Assembly (NCBI GenBank): GCA_964512765.1
Contig: CAZEKF010000020.1
Coordinates: forward strand, 1-20,516
Direction: 5' to 3'
Origin: GW2011-AR15 sp964512765
GTDB lineage: Archaea > Nanobdellota > Nanobdellia > Woesearchaeales > GW2011-AR15
Length of the DNA stretch: 20,516 nucleotides
Below the pieces are notes generated by a model. The model saw only the letters and a program-made list of their open reading frames with translations, was not told the origin of the DNA and searched no databases. Shown piece by piece: positions 1 to 8,479 of this stretch. A program made the position numbers and the translations under genes. Positions within the stretch are counted from its first letter, which is position 1; each line of letters opens with the position of its first letter.

Positions 1-73
1 CTTTTAAATCTTCTTCAGTTGTAATCTGTTCGCCTACTTCTTTTATTAATTTTAATCGTTCTTTTAATTCCAT
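1..73 (-). CDS. tyrS: Tyrosyl-tRNA synthetase, N-terminal fragment (probable)
   Basis: Only the first 24 codons lie in the window; the gene continues past base 1. The ATG is at 73-71, with a good Shine-Dalgarno (AAGGTGAC) just upstream and a 17-nt gap from the pheA stop. The peptide starts MELKERLKLIKEVGEQITTE, which resembles the N-terminal helix of archaeal tyrosyl-tRNA synthetases (pattern ERL.LI....E..T.E.L). TyrRS charges tRNA-Tyr, so its position at the end of a Phe/Tyr operon is sensible. The fragment is too short to show the class I HIGH motif. Tryptophanyl-tRNA synthetase or an unrelated protein is not excluded. Confidence 0.55.
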   Translation of the reverse strand, partial: MELKERLKLIKEVGEQITTEEDLK

Positions 74-90
74 AATTGTCACCTTAAAAA

Positions 91-912
91 TTATTCTTTA
101 CCTTTAGGATAAGAGCCTAGTACCTTAATAAATGTTGTTGTAGCTTCAATTTCACTAAGCGCTAGTTTTACATTTTCTTTGTCAACACCTGCTTCAAAAT
201 CAGCGTAAAACACATACTCCCACGGATTATCAGGCAATGGCCGAGATTCTAACTTTGTTAAGTTAATATCATTTTTTGATAATCTTTGTAAACTATTAAC
301 TAATGAACCAGCATAATGCTTTACTTTGAACGCTATGCTTGTTTTTTCTTTTTTCAAATCTACAGACACATTATCTTCTTTAACAAACACAAAGAACTTT
401 GTCATGTTATTTTGATTTGTTTGAATATCTTTTTCTAATATATCGAGACCATATATTTCAGCACATAATTCAGATGCAATGGCAGCGTCCCCACTATTTT
501 TTTTATCTTTTATGATTTTAGCAGAACCTGCAGTGTCATATTCAGGAATAGCTTTCAAATTATGTGTTTTAATGAATTTTCTGCACTGTTCAATTGAATG
601 GGGGTGTGAATATATTCTTTTCACGTTTTCAAGATCATTATCTTTATGAGATAATAGACAATGTCGTATCTTAAGAAAAACTTCGGCAATTATTTTTACT
701 TTTTTATTTAATAACAAGTCATAGTTCATGACAACACTTCCTGCAATGGTGTTTTCAAAAGGCAAAAACCCATAATCAACTACACCATTTTCAACAGCAT
801 CAAAAACATCTTCAAATGTTTCAAATCCAACAGATTCAACATTTTCTTTGAAATGTTTGTATATTGCGGCTTCGCTATACGCGCCTTTAATTCCCTGATA
901 TCCTACTTTCAT
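91..912 (-). CDS. pheA: Prephenate dehydratase with ACT domain
   Basis: Converts prephenate to phenylpyruvate, the committed step to Phe. The 273-residue protein has a periplasmic-binding-protein-like catalytic part (about 1-180) opening MKVGYQGIKGAYSEAA, with PFENTIAGSV near 51-60 and TKF at 171-173; this is the conserved T-R-F motif with Lys for Arg. A C-terminal ACT domain follows (about 190-273) with ESRP at 222-225 and GSYP near the end. ESRP is the Phe-contacting motif in characterised family members, so feedback inhibition by Phe is expected (inference). The frame is open 14 codons further upstream, but the ATG at 912 fits the family start and has an AAGGTGG Shine-Dalgarno inside the end of tyrA. 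The gap to the tyrA stop is one base, so translation is probably coupled. Confidence 0.95.
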   Translation of the reverse strand: MKVGYQGIKGAYSEAAIYKHFKENVESVGFETFEDVFDAVENGVVDYGFLPFENTIAGSVVMNYDLLLNKKVKIIAEVFLKIRHCLLSHKDNDLENVKRIYSHPHSIEQCRKFIKTHNLKAIPEYDTAGSAKIIKDKKNSGDAAIASELCAEIYGLDILEKDIQTNQNNMTKFFVFVKEDNVSVDLKKEKTSIAFKVKHYAGSLVNSLQRLSKNDINLTKLESRPLPDNPWEYVFYADFEAGVDKENVKLALSEIEATTTFIKVLGSYPKGKE

Positions 913-913
913 T

Positions 914-1636
914 TTATTCCACCTTCCTGTTAACTTTATCAAGAGCACTAACAAACTCTTTTCTCATTTTTTCTGAATATTTGTTATAATAGTTCATGTC
1001 TTCAAACAACTGCCAAGTGTCGTTTTTAACAACACCAAGTATGTGCATTAAACGTTTGTAACCTTCTGTATCTATTTCATGAGGTTCTGCATTAAATTCT
1101 ATCAAGGATCTTCCAATGAATTGTGTTAATACTTGTGAAAAAGCTATTTGTTTGTCATGCTCCTCAGGAGTTGTTTCAATCACATTAAGTTCTTTGTTCT
1201 TAAGAAAATCAATTATTTTATTGTATTTTTCATCTTTTATTCTAACTTTACACACAACGATTTTTCTTCCTTTTAATGATTCAGCTGCGCTATCAGGTCC
1301 GAACATTGGATGTGTTCCTAGAATGCTTACTGTTTCAGGAAGATGTTGTTTCATAATATTCACAGGATGTTCTTTAACAGAACAAACATCTACAACCAAA
1401 TTATTGCTTAACAAAGGAGACAGTGTTTTCATGACATTTTCAAAAACAGAGATTGGCACACTAGGTATAACTATGTCTTTTTTACATGCTTTTTCTAAAG
1501 AAACAGGCATGCCGCCAAGTTCTTCAATCTCTTTTTCTTTACCTTTTCTATCATATACAAATACCTCAAACTCTTCAGATAAATATCTAGTCATAAGTTT
1601 CCCAAATCTTCCAAATCCTATTATTCCAATATTCAT
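914..1636 (-). CDS. tyrA: Prephenate/arogenate dehydrogenase
   Basis: Oxidative decarboxylation of prephenate (or arogenate) on the way to Tyr. At 240 residues it is a short, single-function TyrA without fused chorismate mutase or ACT domain. A Rossmann motif GFGRFG lies at residues 7-12, followed by an acidic residue at the end of the second strand (YDR, 28-30). DVCSVKEHP near 83-91 and THPMFGPDSA at 108-117 carry the conserved Ser and the catalytic-type His109; EEHD at 158-161 is also conserved. The ATG at 1636 overlaps the aminotransferase stop by four bases (ATGA), a coupled pair. NAD versus NADP preference, and prephenate versus arogenate, cannot be settled from sequence. Confidence 0.92.
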   Translation of the reverse strand: MNIGIIGFGRFGKLMTRYLSEEFEVFVYDRKGKEKEIEELGGMPVSLEKACKKDIVIPSVPISVFENVMKTLSPLLSNNLVVDVCSVKEHPVNIMKQHLPETVSILGTHPMFGPDSAAESLKGRKIVVCKVRIKDEKYNKIIDFLKNKELNVIETTPEEHDKQIAFSQVLTQFIGRSLIEFNAEPHEIDTEGYKRLMHILGVVKNDTWQLFEDMNYYNKYSEKMRKEFVSALDKVNRKVE

Positions 1637-2787
1637 TTTAGCACCTTTTCAATTCTTTCAAATGCTTCTTTTATTTTGTCCTCATCTAAAGTGTATGCAA
1701 TTCTGATATGGTCTTTAACACCAAACACTTCACCAGGAATGGACACAATGCCAGTTTTTTCAAGCAACATATTTACAAAAGCAGTTGCATTAGGGACCTC
1801 TTCACTAAGGTTTTTTTTTATATTAGGGAAAATGTAAAAAGCACCCTGCGGTTTAATACAATTAAATAATTTTCTAGCTAGCTCAAATGTCAAATCTCTT
1901 CTTTTTTCAAATAATTTAGTTTGTTTTTTATTAAAATCACTTTCAATATCTAAGGCTTTAATTGCTCCTTTCTGAGCAAATGTACAAACATTACCTGTTG
2001 AATGGCTCTGTAGTCTATGCATTCCATCAATAACCTTTTTTTCAGCAACAGCATAACCTATTCTGAACCCAGTCATGTTATGAGCTTTTGAAAATGAAAA
2101 CACGCTTATTGTTCTTTTTTTAATCTCTTCTGAAAAAGATGCAATGCTATGATGTTTCAATCCGTCAAAAACAAGTGTTTCGTAAGCTTCGTCGGATATA
2201 ATAAATAAATTGTGCTTTATTGCTATCTCTCCAACAGCTTCCAAATCTTCTTTAATATATACACCGCCTGTTGGATTATTTGGACTGTTTATTACAATAG
2301 ATTTTGTTTTTGGTGTAATAGCTTTTCGTATTGCTTCAATGTCCAATTGATGGTTTATTGTATCAACAAAAACAGGCACACCACCACCACACTTAACTTG
2401 TTCTTCATAAGTAGGCCAAAACGGTTTGTTAATTATAACCTCATCACCAGGATTGCTAATTACTTGAAATATATTAAACAAAGCTTGTTTAGATCCGTTT
2501 GTAATTATAATGTTTTCAGGAGCACAACTTATATTATTTTGGTTTTTTAGTTTTAGACAAATATTTAGTTTTAGTTCAGGTAAACCAGAAACATCAGAGT
2601 ATCTGGTTTTATTTTCTTTAATTGCATTAATTGTTGCTTGGTTAATTTTTTCGGGCGTGTCAAAATCAGGTTCGCCAACAGCTAAACTAATAATATCTTT
2701 TTCTTGTTTTCTTAGTTTTTCAACTATTGGAGTGAACCTTACAGTTCCAGATTCCTTTATCTTAGCTATTTTTTCAGACAATCTCAA
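1633..2787 (-). CDS. Class I (fold type I) PLP aminotransferase, probably aromatic/aspartate
   Basis: Probably transfers the amino group onto phenylpyruvate and 4-hydroxyphenylpyruvate (or prephenate), given its place between chorismate mutase and tyrA. Numbered from the upstream in-frame TTG at 2799, it has NSPNNPTGG at 171-179, SDEAY at 202-206, the PLP lysine in SFSKAHNMTG at K238, and Arg246. There is no ATG near the start. The frame is open from TTG 2799, followed directly by GTG 2796. I prefer TTG at 2787 because GGTGA (2797-2793) sits five bases upstream, the spacing seen for neighbouring genes, and the protein then begins RLSEKIAKIKESGT as family members do. The start falls just after the chorismate mutase stop (TGA, 2791-2789). 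Aspartate or alanine aminotransferase activity is equally possible. Confidence 0.9.
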   Translation of the reverse strand: MRLSEKIAKIKESGTVRFTPIVEKLRKQEKDIISLAVGEPDFDTPEKINQATINAIKENKTRYSDVSGLPELKLNICLKLKNQNNISCAPENIIITNGSKQALFNIFQVISNPGDEVIINKPFWPTYEEQVKCGGGVPVFVDTINHQLDIEAIRKAITPKTKSIVINSPNNPTGGVYIKEDLEAVGEIAIKHNLFIISDEAYETLVFDGLKHHSIASFSEEIKKRTISVFSFSKAHNMTGFRIGYAVAEKKVIDGMHRLQSHSTGNVCTFAQKGAIKALDIESDFNKKQTKLFEKRRDLTFELARKLFNCIKPQGAFYIFPNIKKNLSEEVPNATAFVNMLLEKTGIVSIPGEVFGVKDHIRIAYTLDEDKIKEAFERIEKVLK

Positions 2788-2788
2788 C

Positions 2789-3061
2789 TCATTCACCAAT
2801 TATTTCCTTTTCAACAACGTGACTTTCTTCAATTATTCTTTTGAAAACGTCTTGAACATACTCTGGCCTAAGTCCGTGTTTTTTTCCAAATTCACTTTTT
2901 TTTTTAAATATCAATTTTTCACGTTCAGGCTGTTCTCTAGGAACATTATTTTTAACTTTGTATTCAGCAACATCAGGTATTAATGATAATCGTTCTGCTA
3001 ACAACAAAACAATTGCATTGTCAATCCTATCTAAATGATCTCTAATTTCAGTTAGTTCCAT
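2789..3061 (-). CDS. aroQ: Chorismate mutase, AroQ class, monofunctional
   Basis: Rearranges chorismate to prephenate. The 90-residue all-helical protein has the AroQ pattern: Arg7 in the first helix (IRDHLDRIDNAIV), Arg24 in LLLAERLSLI, Lys35 in VAEYK, and the PEREK segment at 45-49. These match the active-site arginines and lysine of the E. coli P-protein domain. Length is normal for a free-standing archaeal enzyme, with no fused dehydratase or dehydrogenase. The ATG overlaps the aroC stop by one base (TAATG), with AGGTGA as Shine-Dalgarno inside aroC. It separates the common shikimate genes from the Phe/Tyr branch genes. Confidence 0.93.
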   Translation of the reverse strand: MELTEIRDHLDRIDNAIVLLLAERLSLIPDVAEYKVKNNVPREQPEREKLIFKKKSEFGKKHGLRPEYVQDVFKRIIEESHVVEKEIIGE

Positions 3062-4146
3062 TATAAATCACCTACTTGGGCTTTATGTCTTGAATAATGG
3101 TCAACTAGTACAAGAGCTGCCATTGCTTCAACAATAGGTACAGCTCTTGTTAACACACAAGGATCATGTCTTCCTTTCACTTCTAACTCCACTTTTTTAT
3201 TTTCATTATCAACTGTTTGTTGTTTCATAGCAATTGTTGACGTTGGCTTAAACGCAACTCTGAAAATAATTGGCATTCCATTGCTAATGCCTCCTTGAAC
3301 ACCACCAGAATTGTTAGTTTTTGTTAGTATTTTGTTTTCTTTGATAATAAACGGATCATTATGTTGACTTCCAAACATTTCAGTTGCTTTGAATCCCGAA
3401 CCAATTTCAAAACCTTTTGTTGCGTTTATTGATAGCATTGCTTTTGCTAGATCTGCGTCCAATTTATCAAATATTGGTTCACCTAACCCAACAGGAACGT
3501 TTTTTACAACGCATTCAATGATGCCACCTAATGAATCTCCCTTTTCTTTTGTTTTTTTGATTAATTCGATCATTTGTTTAGCGGTTTTTTCATCAGGACA
3601 TCTAACAATATTTGATTTAACTTGTTCTTTTGTTATTTTTTCTGTTTCAACATTTGTCTCAACATCTTTGATTTTTTTTACAAATCCAATTATTTCTACA
3701 CCTAACTCTTCTTTTAAGATTTTTTTAGCAATTGCACCAGCAGCAACGTTTCCGGCAGTTAATCTAGCAGAACTTCGACCGCCGCCAAATGGATCTCTAA
3801 TACCATACTTTTTTTCAAAAGTAAAATCACTATGACTTGGCCTGAACTTTGTTTTCATATCATTGTAATCCTTTTTCTCAAAATCTTTGTTAAATATTAT
3901 CATTGAAATTGGGCACCCTGTTGTTTTTCCATTAAAAACGCCCGATAAAATTTCAACTTTATCAGATTCTTTTCTTTGAGTTGTAATTGAACTTTGTCCT
4001 GGCATTCTCCTATTTAGTTCTAACTGAATATCTTTTCCACTTAACTCTAACAACGGCTGACAACCTTCAACAACCACACCGATTGCTTTACTATGACTTT
4101 CGCCCCAGTTAGTTATCTTGAATAATTTACCTAATGAATCTCCCAT
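3061..4146 (-). CDS. aroC: Chorismate synthase
   Basis: Last common step: removes phosphate from 5-enolpyruvylshikimate 3-phosphate to give chorismate, using reduced FMN. The 361-residue length is typical. Family signatures are visible: WGESHSKAIG at 14-23, the GGGRSSAR motif at 121-128, and a C-terminal RHDPC motif followed by a long hydrophobic helix (PIVEAMAALVLVD). The Shine-Dalgarno TAGGTGATC overlaps the stop codon of the upstream fusion gene and sits eight bases before the ATG. That is the best match in the window to the archaeal 16S 3' end. No fused flavin reductase is present. Confidence 0.96.
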   Translation of the reverse strand: MGDSLGKLFKITNWGESHSKAIGVVVEGCQPLLELSGKDIQLELNRRMPGQSSITTQRKESDKVEILSGVFNGKTTGCPISMIIFNKDFEKKDYNDMKTKFRPSHSDFTFEKKYGIRDPFGGGRSSARLTAGNVAAGAIAKKILKEELGVEIIGFVKKIKDVETNVETEKITKEQVKSNIVRCPDEKTAKQMIELIKKTKEKGDSLGGIIECVVKNVPVGLGEPIFDKLDADLAKAMLSINATKGFEIGSGFKATEMFGSQHNDPFIIKENKILTKTNNSGGVQGGISNGMPIIFRVAFKPTSTIAMKQQTVDNENKKVELEVKGRHDPCVLTRAVPIVEAMAALVLVDHYSRHKAQVGDL

Positions 4147-4157
4147 TTTTTGATCAC

Positions 4158-6128
4158 CTACAGATTATCTAATAATGCTTTTTCCATTAACTTGAATTTT
4201 GGTTTAATTCCAGTCCATTTTTTAAACTGGCCAATTGCTTGGTAAATTAACATTCTTTCACCAGTTATAACTTGGCAGTTCTTTTCTTTTGCTATTTTGA
4301 CTAATTTTGTTTCAATTGGAGTATATACAATATCCATAACAAGCTTGCCTTCAATAAGATCTTCTTTTTTAATAACTGATTCATTAACATTAGGATTCAT
4401 GCCAACACTAGTTGTATTTAATATAATGTCATTATTTTCAATTAAATTTTTCATGTTTTCAATTTTATCATGGTTAACTTCAAATTCTTGAGCTAGTTTT
4501 ACAGCTTTTTCGTGCGTTCTATTGGTTATGGTTATTTTAGCATCTTCTTGTTTAAGGCCAAACACAACAGCTCTTGCTCCTCCGCCTGCTCCAATTACAA
4601 GAACTTTCTTGTTTCTTAACTCAGTTTTTTCTTTCAATGCATCAACACCACCAACAAAATCAGTGTTAAATCCCGTAATTTTATTATTATCTTCAACTAA
4701 AGTGTTTGTTGCACCTATTTTCTTAGCTGTTTCGTCAAGTTCTTTAATCTGATTAACAATTTCTTGTTTATGGGGAACAGTAACAGCACCACCTTTAAAT
4801 TCAAATTTTCTGAAATTTGCCATGAATTCTTTAAGTTCAGTTTTTCTAACTTTCAAAGGCACATACACAAAGTTTAGTCCAAGATCTTTGAAATTAGTAT
4901 TATGCATGAACTTTGACTTTGACTTTTCTGCATGTTCTCCAATAACGCCTAACAATGTTGTATCTTTGTTGATTTTTGAAATATTGTATGTGCTTTCCAT
5001 TTCCTCAATTGAAATTTGGCCAGGAGCCGATTCTTTGTTAAGAGCAGCATAAGTTACCAATGAACCGAATTTTGGTGCTAAAACTCTTGAAATATGTCCT
5101 CTTATGCCCATACATAACGTAATTAAGTTATTTCTTCCTTTAAGTAATTCAAATATTGTAAAACAATCATTGATTGAATTTGCCATTGTAACAATTTTTA
5201 TTAAATCTGGATTAAAAGAACTAATTTTTTTGTAAATTTCTTCAAGATTATTCAAATTAGGTGTTTTCTCAAAATCATGATGTGAAACAATAATTTTTGT
5301 TTGTTTTCTATTCTTAATAAGATCTTCAACAGACTCAGATTTAAATTCAATGTCAACAAAATCTGCATTTAAATCAATTGCCTTTCTTAATAATTCAATT
5401 CTTTTTTTTTCATTTCCTTTGAAAGTTATCGGCCTACAAGTAACAATAATCTGTTTTGTTTTTGCTTTAAGAATTTGTTCAAGTTTTTTTTCATTAATGT
5501 CTTTAATAAAGTCTATTCTTAACTCTATTAAATCAGTTTTTTGTTCTGCTGAGTTCAAGTCCGTGAGGACTTGCTCAACAGTTTCAGCAGTAACAGCTAC
5601 ACAAACTTTTGTTTTGTTTTCTAATATTTTTATTATTTCTTCAGCAATTAGCTTTGGTGATTTATTTTCTGTGTCGATTTCATGATCAGAAGCTTTTTTG
5701 TATAGATGAAGTCTTTGGTTCAACACATCTTTTATTTCTTCCAAGACATCATTTCCAGTTAGCGAAGGCCTCTGATCAGATTTTGTTTTATCTTTCTCTA
5801 ATCTGTTTGAAATTGTATTAACATTTGCTTTCAACAGAATAACTTTGCCTGTTTTTTTCATTATCTCTATGTTTTCATCTCTAACTACAACTCCACCACC
5901 ACAATCAACTATCAAATTCTCTTGTTGAGCTAGTTTTATTAACAATTCAGTTTCTTTATTTCTAAAAGCGTTCCATCCGAAGTTTCTAACAAACACATCA
6001 ATTTTACCAATTCTATTAACTAGTTCATCATCCATGTGAACAACTTTTTTATTCAGAGTTCTAGCTAAATCTTCAGATGCTACTGTCTTTCCTACAGCCC
6101 TGTATCCAATTATGTAAATGTTAGACAT
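4158..6128 (-). CDS. aroK-aroD-aroE: Trifunctional shikimate kinase - 3-dehydroquinate dehydratase (type I) - shikimate dehydrogenase fusion
   Basis: One 656-residue polypeptide with three domains, numbered from the ATG at 6128. Residues 1-170 are a P-loop shikimate kinase: GYRAVGKT at 8-15, DD at 33-34, FRNKE, CGGG at 76-79 and lid RPSLTG at 120-125. Residues about 174-385 are a type I dehydroquinase: ELRID, SHHDF with catalytic-type His284, Schiff-base Lys311 in IKIVTMA, GHISR and SAPGQ. Residues about 390-656 are shikimate dehydrogenase: KSKS in place of the usual HSxS, catalytic Lys454 in VPHK, Asp490 in GFNTDF, NADP loop GAGGGAR at 513-519 and ITNRT. The frame stays open to a TTG at 6146, but the ATG is preferred for family fit; GGAG lies 12 bases upstream. 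It overlaps the 3' end of aroA by eight bases. A P-loop kinase is notable because most archaea use a GHMP-type shikimate kinase. Confidence 0.96.
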   Translation of the reverse strand: MSNIYIIGYRAVGKTVASEDLARTLNKKVVHMDDELVNRIGKIDVFVRNFGWNAFRNKETELLIKLAQQENLIVDCGGGVVVRDENIEIMKKTGKVILLKANVNTISNRLEKDKTKSDQRPSLTGNDVLEEIKDVLNQRLHLYKKASDHEIDTENKSPKLIAEEIIKILENKTKVCVAVTAETVEQVLTDLNSAEQKTDLIELRIDFIKDINEKKLEQILKAKTKQIIVTCRPITFKGNEKKRIELLRKAIDLNADFVDIEFKSESVEDLIKNRKQTKIIVSHHDFEKTPNLNNLEEIYKKISSFNPDLIKIVTMANSINDCFTIFELLKGRNNLITLCMGIRGHISRVLAPKFGSLVTYAALNKESAPGQISIEEMESTYNISKINKDTTLLGVIGEHAEKSKSKFMHNTNFKDLGLNFVYVPLKVRKTELKEFMANFRKFEFKGGAVTVPHKQEIVNQIKELDETAKKIGATNTLVEDNNKITGFNTDFVGGVDALKEKTELRNKKVLVIGAGGGARAVVFGLKQEDAKITITNRTHEKAVKLAQEFEVNHDKIENMKNLIENNDIILNTTSVGMNPNVNESVIKKEDLIEGKLVMDIVYTPIETKLVKIAKEKNCQVITGERMLIYQAIGQFKKWTGIKPKFKLMEKALLDNL

Positions 6129-7398
6129 TTCTAAGTTCAACTCCAATTTCTCTTTGTTTATCCCAAAATCCTGGAAAACTTTTGTTCACGCATTCAGGAT
6201 TTTTTATTTTAATCCCCTCTATTTTTAGACCAGCAATTGCAAAACTCATTGCAATTCTGTGATCGTTGTAAGTATCAATCTCAACATTACCTTTTGGCTC
6301 ACCACCAAATATGGTTAATGAATCTTTCTCTTCAACAGTTTTAATTCTTATTTTGTTTAGTTCATTGCTAACTGCACTAATCCTATCGCTTTCTTTTAAC
6401 CTCAAATGGCCTATGTTTGTTATTTTAGTAACGCCTTGGCTAAACGCAGCCACAATAGCTAAACTTGGTACAACATCTGGCATATCAGACATACCAATTT
6501 CTATGCCCGTTAAATTAGGCATGCCAATAACTTGCATCCATTTACTGTTTCGTCTGTACATGCAGCCCATTTTCACAAGTAAATCTGCAAATTTTGATTC
6601 TCCTTGTTTAGATCCAATGTCTAAATCATTGATTCTTACACTTCCAGGCAGAATTGCTGCAGCAGTGAAAAAGTAGCTAGCAGAACTCCAATCTCCAGGA
6701 ATCGCAAATTCTATTGTCTTGTACCTCTGACCAGATTTCACTGCAAATTTGTCATATCCTTCTCTTTCAACAGTTACTCCAAACTGTTCCATGCATTTAA
6801 TAGTCAAATCAACATATTTTTTTGATAACATTTCAGTTGTTAAGACAATCTCAACATCTTTTTCTGCAAAAGGCGCAATCATTAACAATGAACTTATGAA
6901 TTGGCTGCTAACATCTCCTTTTATTTTTGTTGAACCACCAACTAAACCTTTTCCTTGTATTGTTACAGGCGGAAAACCATTATTATTTGATTTTACATCA
7001 ACACTAAGATCTTGTAAACTATTTAACAATTCTTTAATAGGTCTTTCCTGGATTTTTTTACTTCCAGTGATTGTTACAGAACCATCAATTAAAGTAGCAA
7101 AACTTGTTATAAACCTCATCAAAGTACCAGATTCACCAACATTAATTTCTTTTTTAGGTGTTTTAATAATTCCATTTGTACCTTTAATTGTAACAGTGTT
7201 TTGACTTTTTTCAATCTCAACTTCAAATTCTTTCAAAGCGTTTATCATGTGATTAAGATCATCATTATTTGGAACATTTTTAATTACAGAAGTACCATTA
7301 GCCAAAGCTGCTAGAATTAACACTCTGTTTGCCACATATTTATTTCCTGGTAAGGTTAATTCTGCGTTCAAGCTTTTGATAGGTGTTATTTCAATCAT
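6121..7398 (-). CDS. aroA: 5-enolpyruvylshikimate-3-phosphate synthase
   Basis: Joins PEP to shikimate 3-phosphate. The 425-residue length is normal for the two-domain inside-out barrel. Conserved elements are LPGNK at 16-20 with Lys20 and Arg25, GESGTLMRF at 88-96 (PEP loop), SSQFISSLLM at 164-173, MPD with Asp308, LRLKESDR at 332-339, NDHR at 378-381 and NKSFPGF at 405-411. The first substrate loop reads KYVANR where the E. coli enzyme has KSVSNR, so two serines are replaced by Tyr21 and Ala23. ATG overlaps the aroB stop by four bases (ATGA), and its own end overlaps the fusion gene, so translation is probably coupled throughout. Confidence 0.96.
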   Translation of the reverse strand: MIEITPIKSLNAELTLPGNKYVANRVLILAALANGTSVIKNVPNNDDLNHMINALKEFEVEIEKSQNTVTIKGTNGIIKTPKKEINVGESGTLMRFITSFATLIDGSVTITGSKKIQERPIKELLNSLQDLSVDVKSNNNGFPPVTIQGKGLVGGSTKIKGDVSSQFISSLLMIAPFAEKDVEIVLTTEMLSKKYVDLTIKCMEQFGVTVEREGYDKFAVKSGQRYKTIEFAIPGDWSSASYFFTAAAILPGSVRINDLDIGSKQGESKFADLLVKMGCMYRRNSKWMQVIGMPNLTGIEIGMSDMPDVVPSLAIVAAFSQGVTKITNIGHLRLKESDRISAVSNELNKIRIKTVEEKDSLTIFGGEPKGNVEIDTYNDHRIAMSFAIAGLKIEGIKIKNPECVNKSFPGFWDKQREIGVELRNV

Positions 7399-8474
7399 TT
7401 TAATGCTTTTTTTATTAAATCCTCTTTTATTTCAAATGAAAACACACTATTTTTTGAATTTACTTGTCCTATTTTGTTAAGTAAAATAAATCTTGGAACA
7501 TTATCAACAGATTTCTTATCTTGTTTCATTAGTTGCATTATGCTTTCAATATTAACATCTTCAATTTTTGTTGGCAGTCCAAGCTTTTCTAATAAAACAA
7601 TTACTCTTTGCTCTTCTTTTTCAGATAACAAGTCTTTTAACCTAGAAATTTTGTTTTCAACAGCCATACCCAATGAAACACAAAACCCGTGCTTTTTATC
7701 AAAATCTGATTCAGTTTCAATGGCATGTCCGATTGTATGGCCAAAGTTAAGGATTTGTCTTAATCCAGTTTCTTTTTCATCTTTCTGAACAACGTTTCTT
7801 TTTAATTCAACACATCTTTTAATTAAATGAACCATTGTTTCTTTGTCTTTTGTTAATATTCTTTCTGAGTTTTTTTCAATGGACTCAAACAAACCCTTAT
7901 CCATGATTAGAGACATTTTAACAACTTCTGCTAACCCATTAAGTAGTTCTTCTTTTGGCAAAGTTTCAAGAAAGGCCAAGTCAATAAACACCCCCTCTGG
8001 TTGATGAAAACACCCAATAAGATTTTTACCTTGGCTAGTGTTTATAGCTGCTTTACCACCAACAGACGCATCAACCATTGCTAACAAAGAAGTTGGAACA
8101 TGTATGAAAGGAATGCCTCTATTAAATGTTGCAGCAACAAACCCAGCTAAATCTCCAATCACACCACCGCCAATTGCCACAATGATAGAATCTCTGCCAA
8201 GACTGTTCTCAAGCATTAATTCTTCAACTTCTTGTTTTGTTTGTCTTGATTTACTTTCTTCAACACCTAAAACAGAGATAACCAAAGGATCAAAATCTTG
8301 AAAAACAGAAGTAATTTTATCACCAAAAAAGTTTTTAATACAGAAATCTACTATAATCACAACTTTTCCTTTTGACTTTTTTAGAACATCCGCAACATTA
8401 GGCAGTAAATTCTCGCCAATAATCACATCATATTCTTTTTTGTTTTCAAGTATATTAACTTTTATTTTTTCCAT
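7395..8474 (-). CDS. aroB: 3-dehydroquinate synthase (AroB type)
   Basis: Cyclises DAHP to 3-dehydroquinate using NAD and a divalent metal. The 359 residues match the canonical family. Visible are the glycine-rich loop GGGVIGDLAGFVAATF (102-117), HVPTSLLAMVDASVGGK (125-141), and metal ligands Glu183 (AEVVK), His246 (NFGHTIGH) and His262 (KHG). This is the bacterial/eukaryotic type, not the archaeal AroB' (DHQ synthase II) that works with the aspartate-semialdehyde route. The frame is open upstream to a TTG at 8510, but the ATG at 8474 starts exactly where the family does. It lies six bases past the DAHP synthase stop. No strong Shine-Dalgarno is visible; GGAAG is about 20 bases away, so reinitiation is likely. 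Confidence 0.95.
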   Translation of the reverse strand: MEKIKVNILENKKEYDVIIGENLLPNVADVLKKSKGKVVIIVDFCIKNFFGDKITSVFQDFDPLVISVLGVEESKSRQTKQEVEELMLENSLGRDSIIVAIGGGVIGDLAGFVAATFNRGIPFIHVPTSLLAMVDASVGGKAAINTSQGKNLIGCFHQPEGVFIDLAFLETLPKEELLNGLAEVVKMSLIMDKGLFESIEKNSERILTKDKETMVHLIKRCVELKRNVVQKDEKETGLRQILNFGHTIGHAIETESDFDKKHGFCVSLGMAVENKISRLKDLLSEKEEQRVIVLLEKLGLPTKIEDVNIESIMQLMKQDKKSVDNVPRFILLNKIGQVNSKNSVFSFEIKEDLIKKALK

Positions 8475-8479
8475 TTTTT

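Noticed and set aside
1116..1706. Long open frame on the plus strand opposite tyrA
   Set aside because: It is antisense to a well-supported gene, has no family resemblance and no promoter or Shine-Dalgarno. Other antisense frames over aroC, the fusion gene, aroA and aroB were rejected for the same reason.
2510..2983. Plus-strand open frame over the aminotransferase and chorismate mutase genes
   Set aside because: It covers the opposite strand of two clear genes, and its Phe-rich translation reflects their AT-rich, Lys-rich coding.
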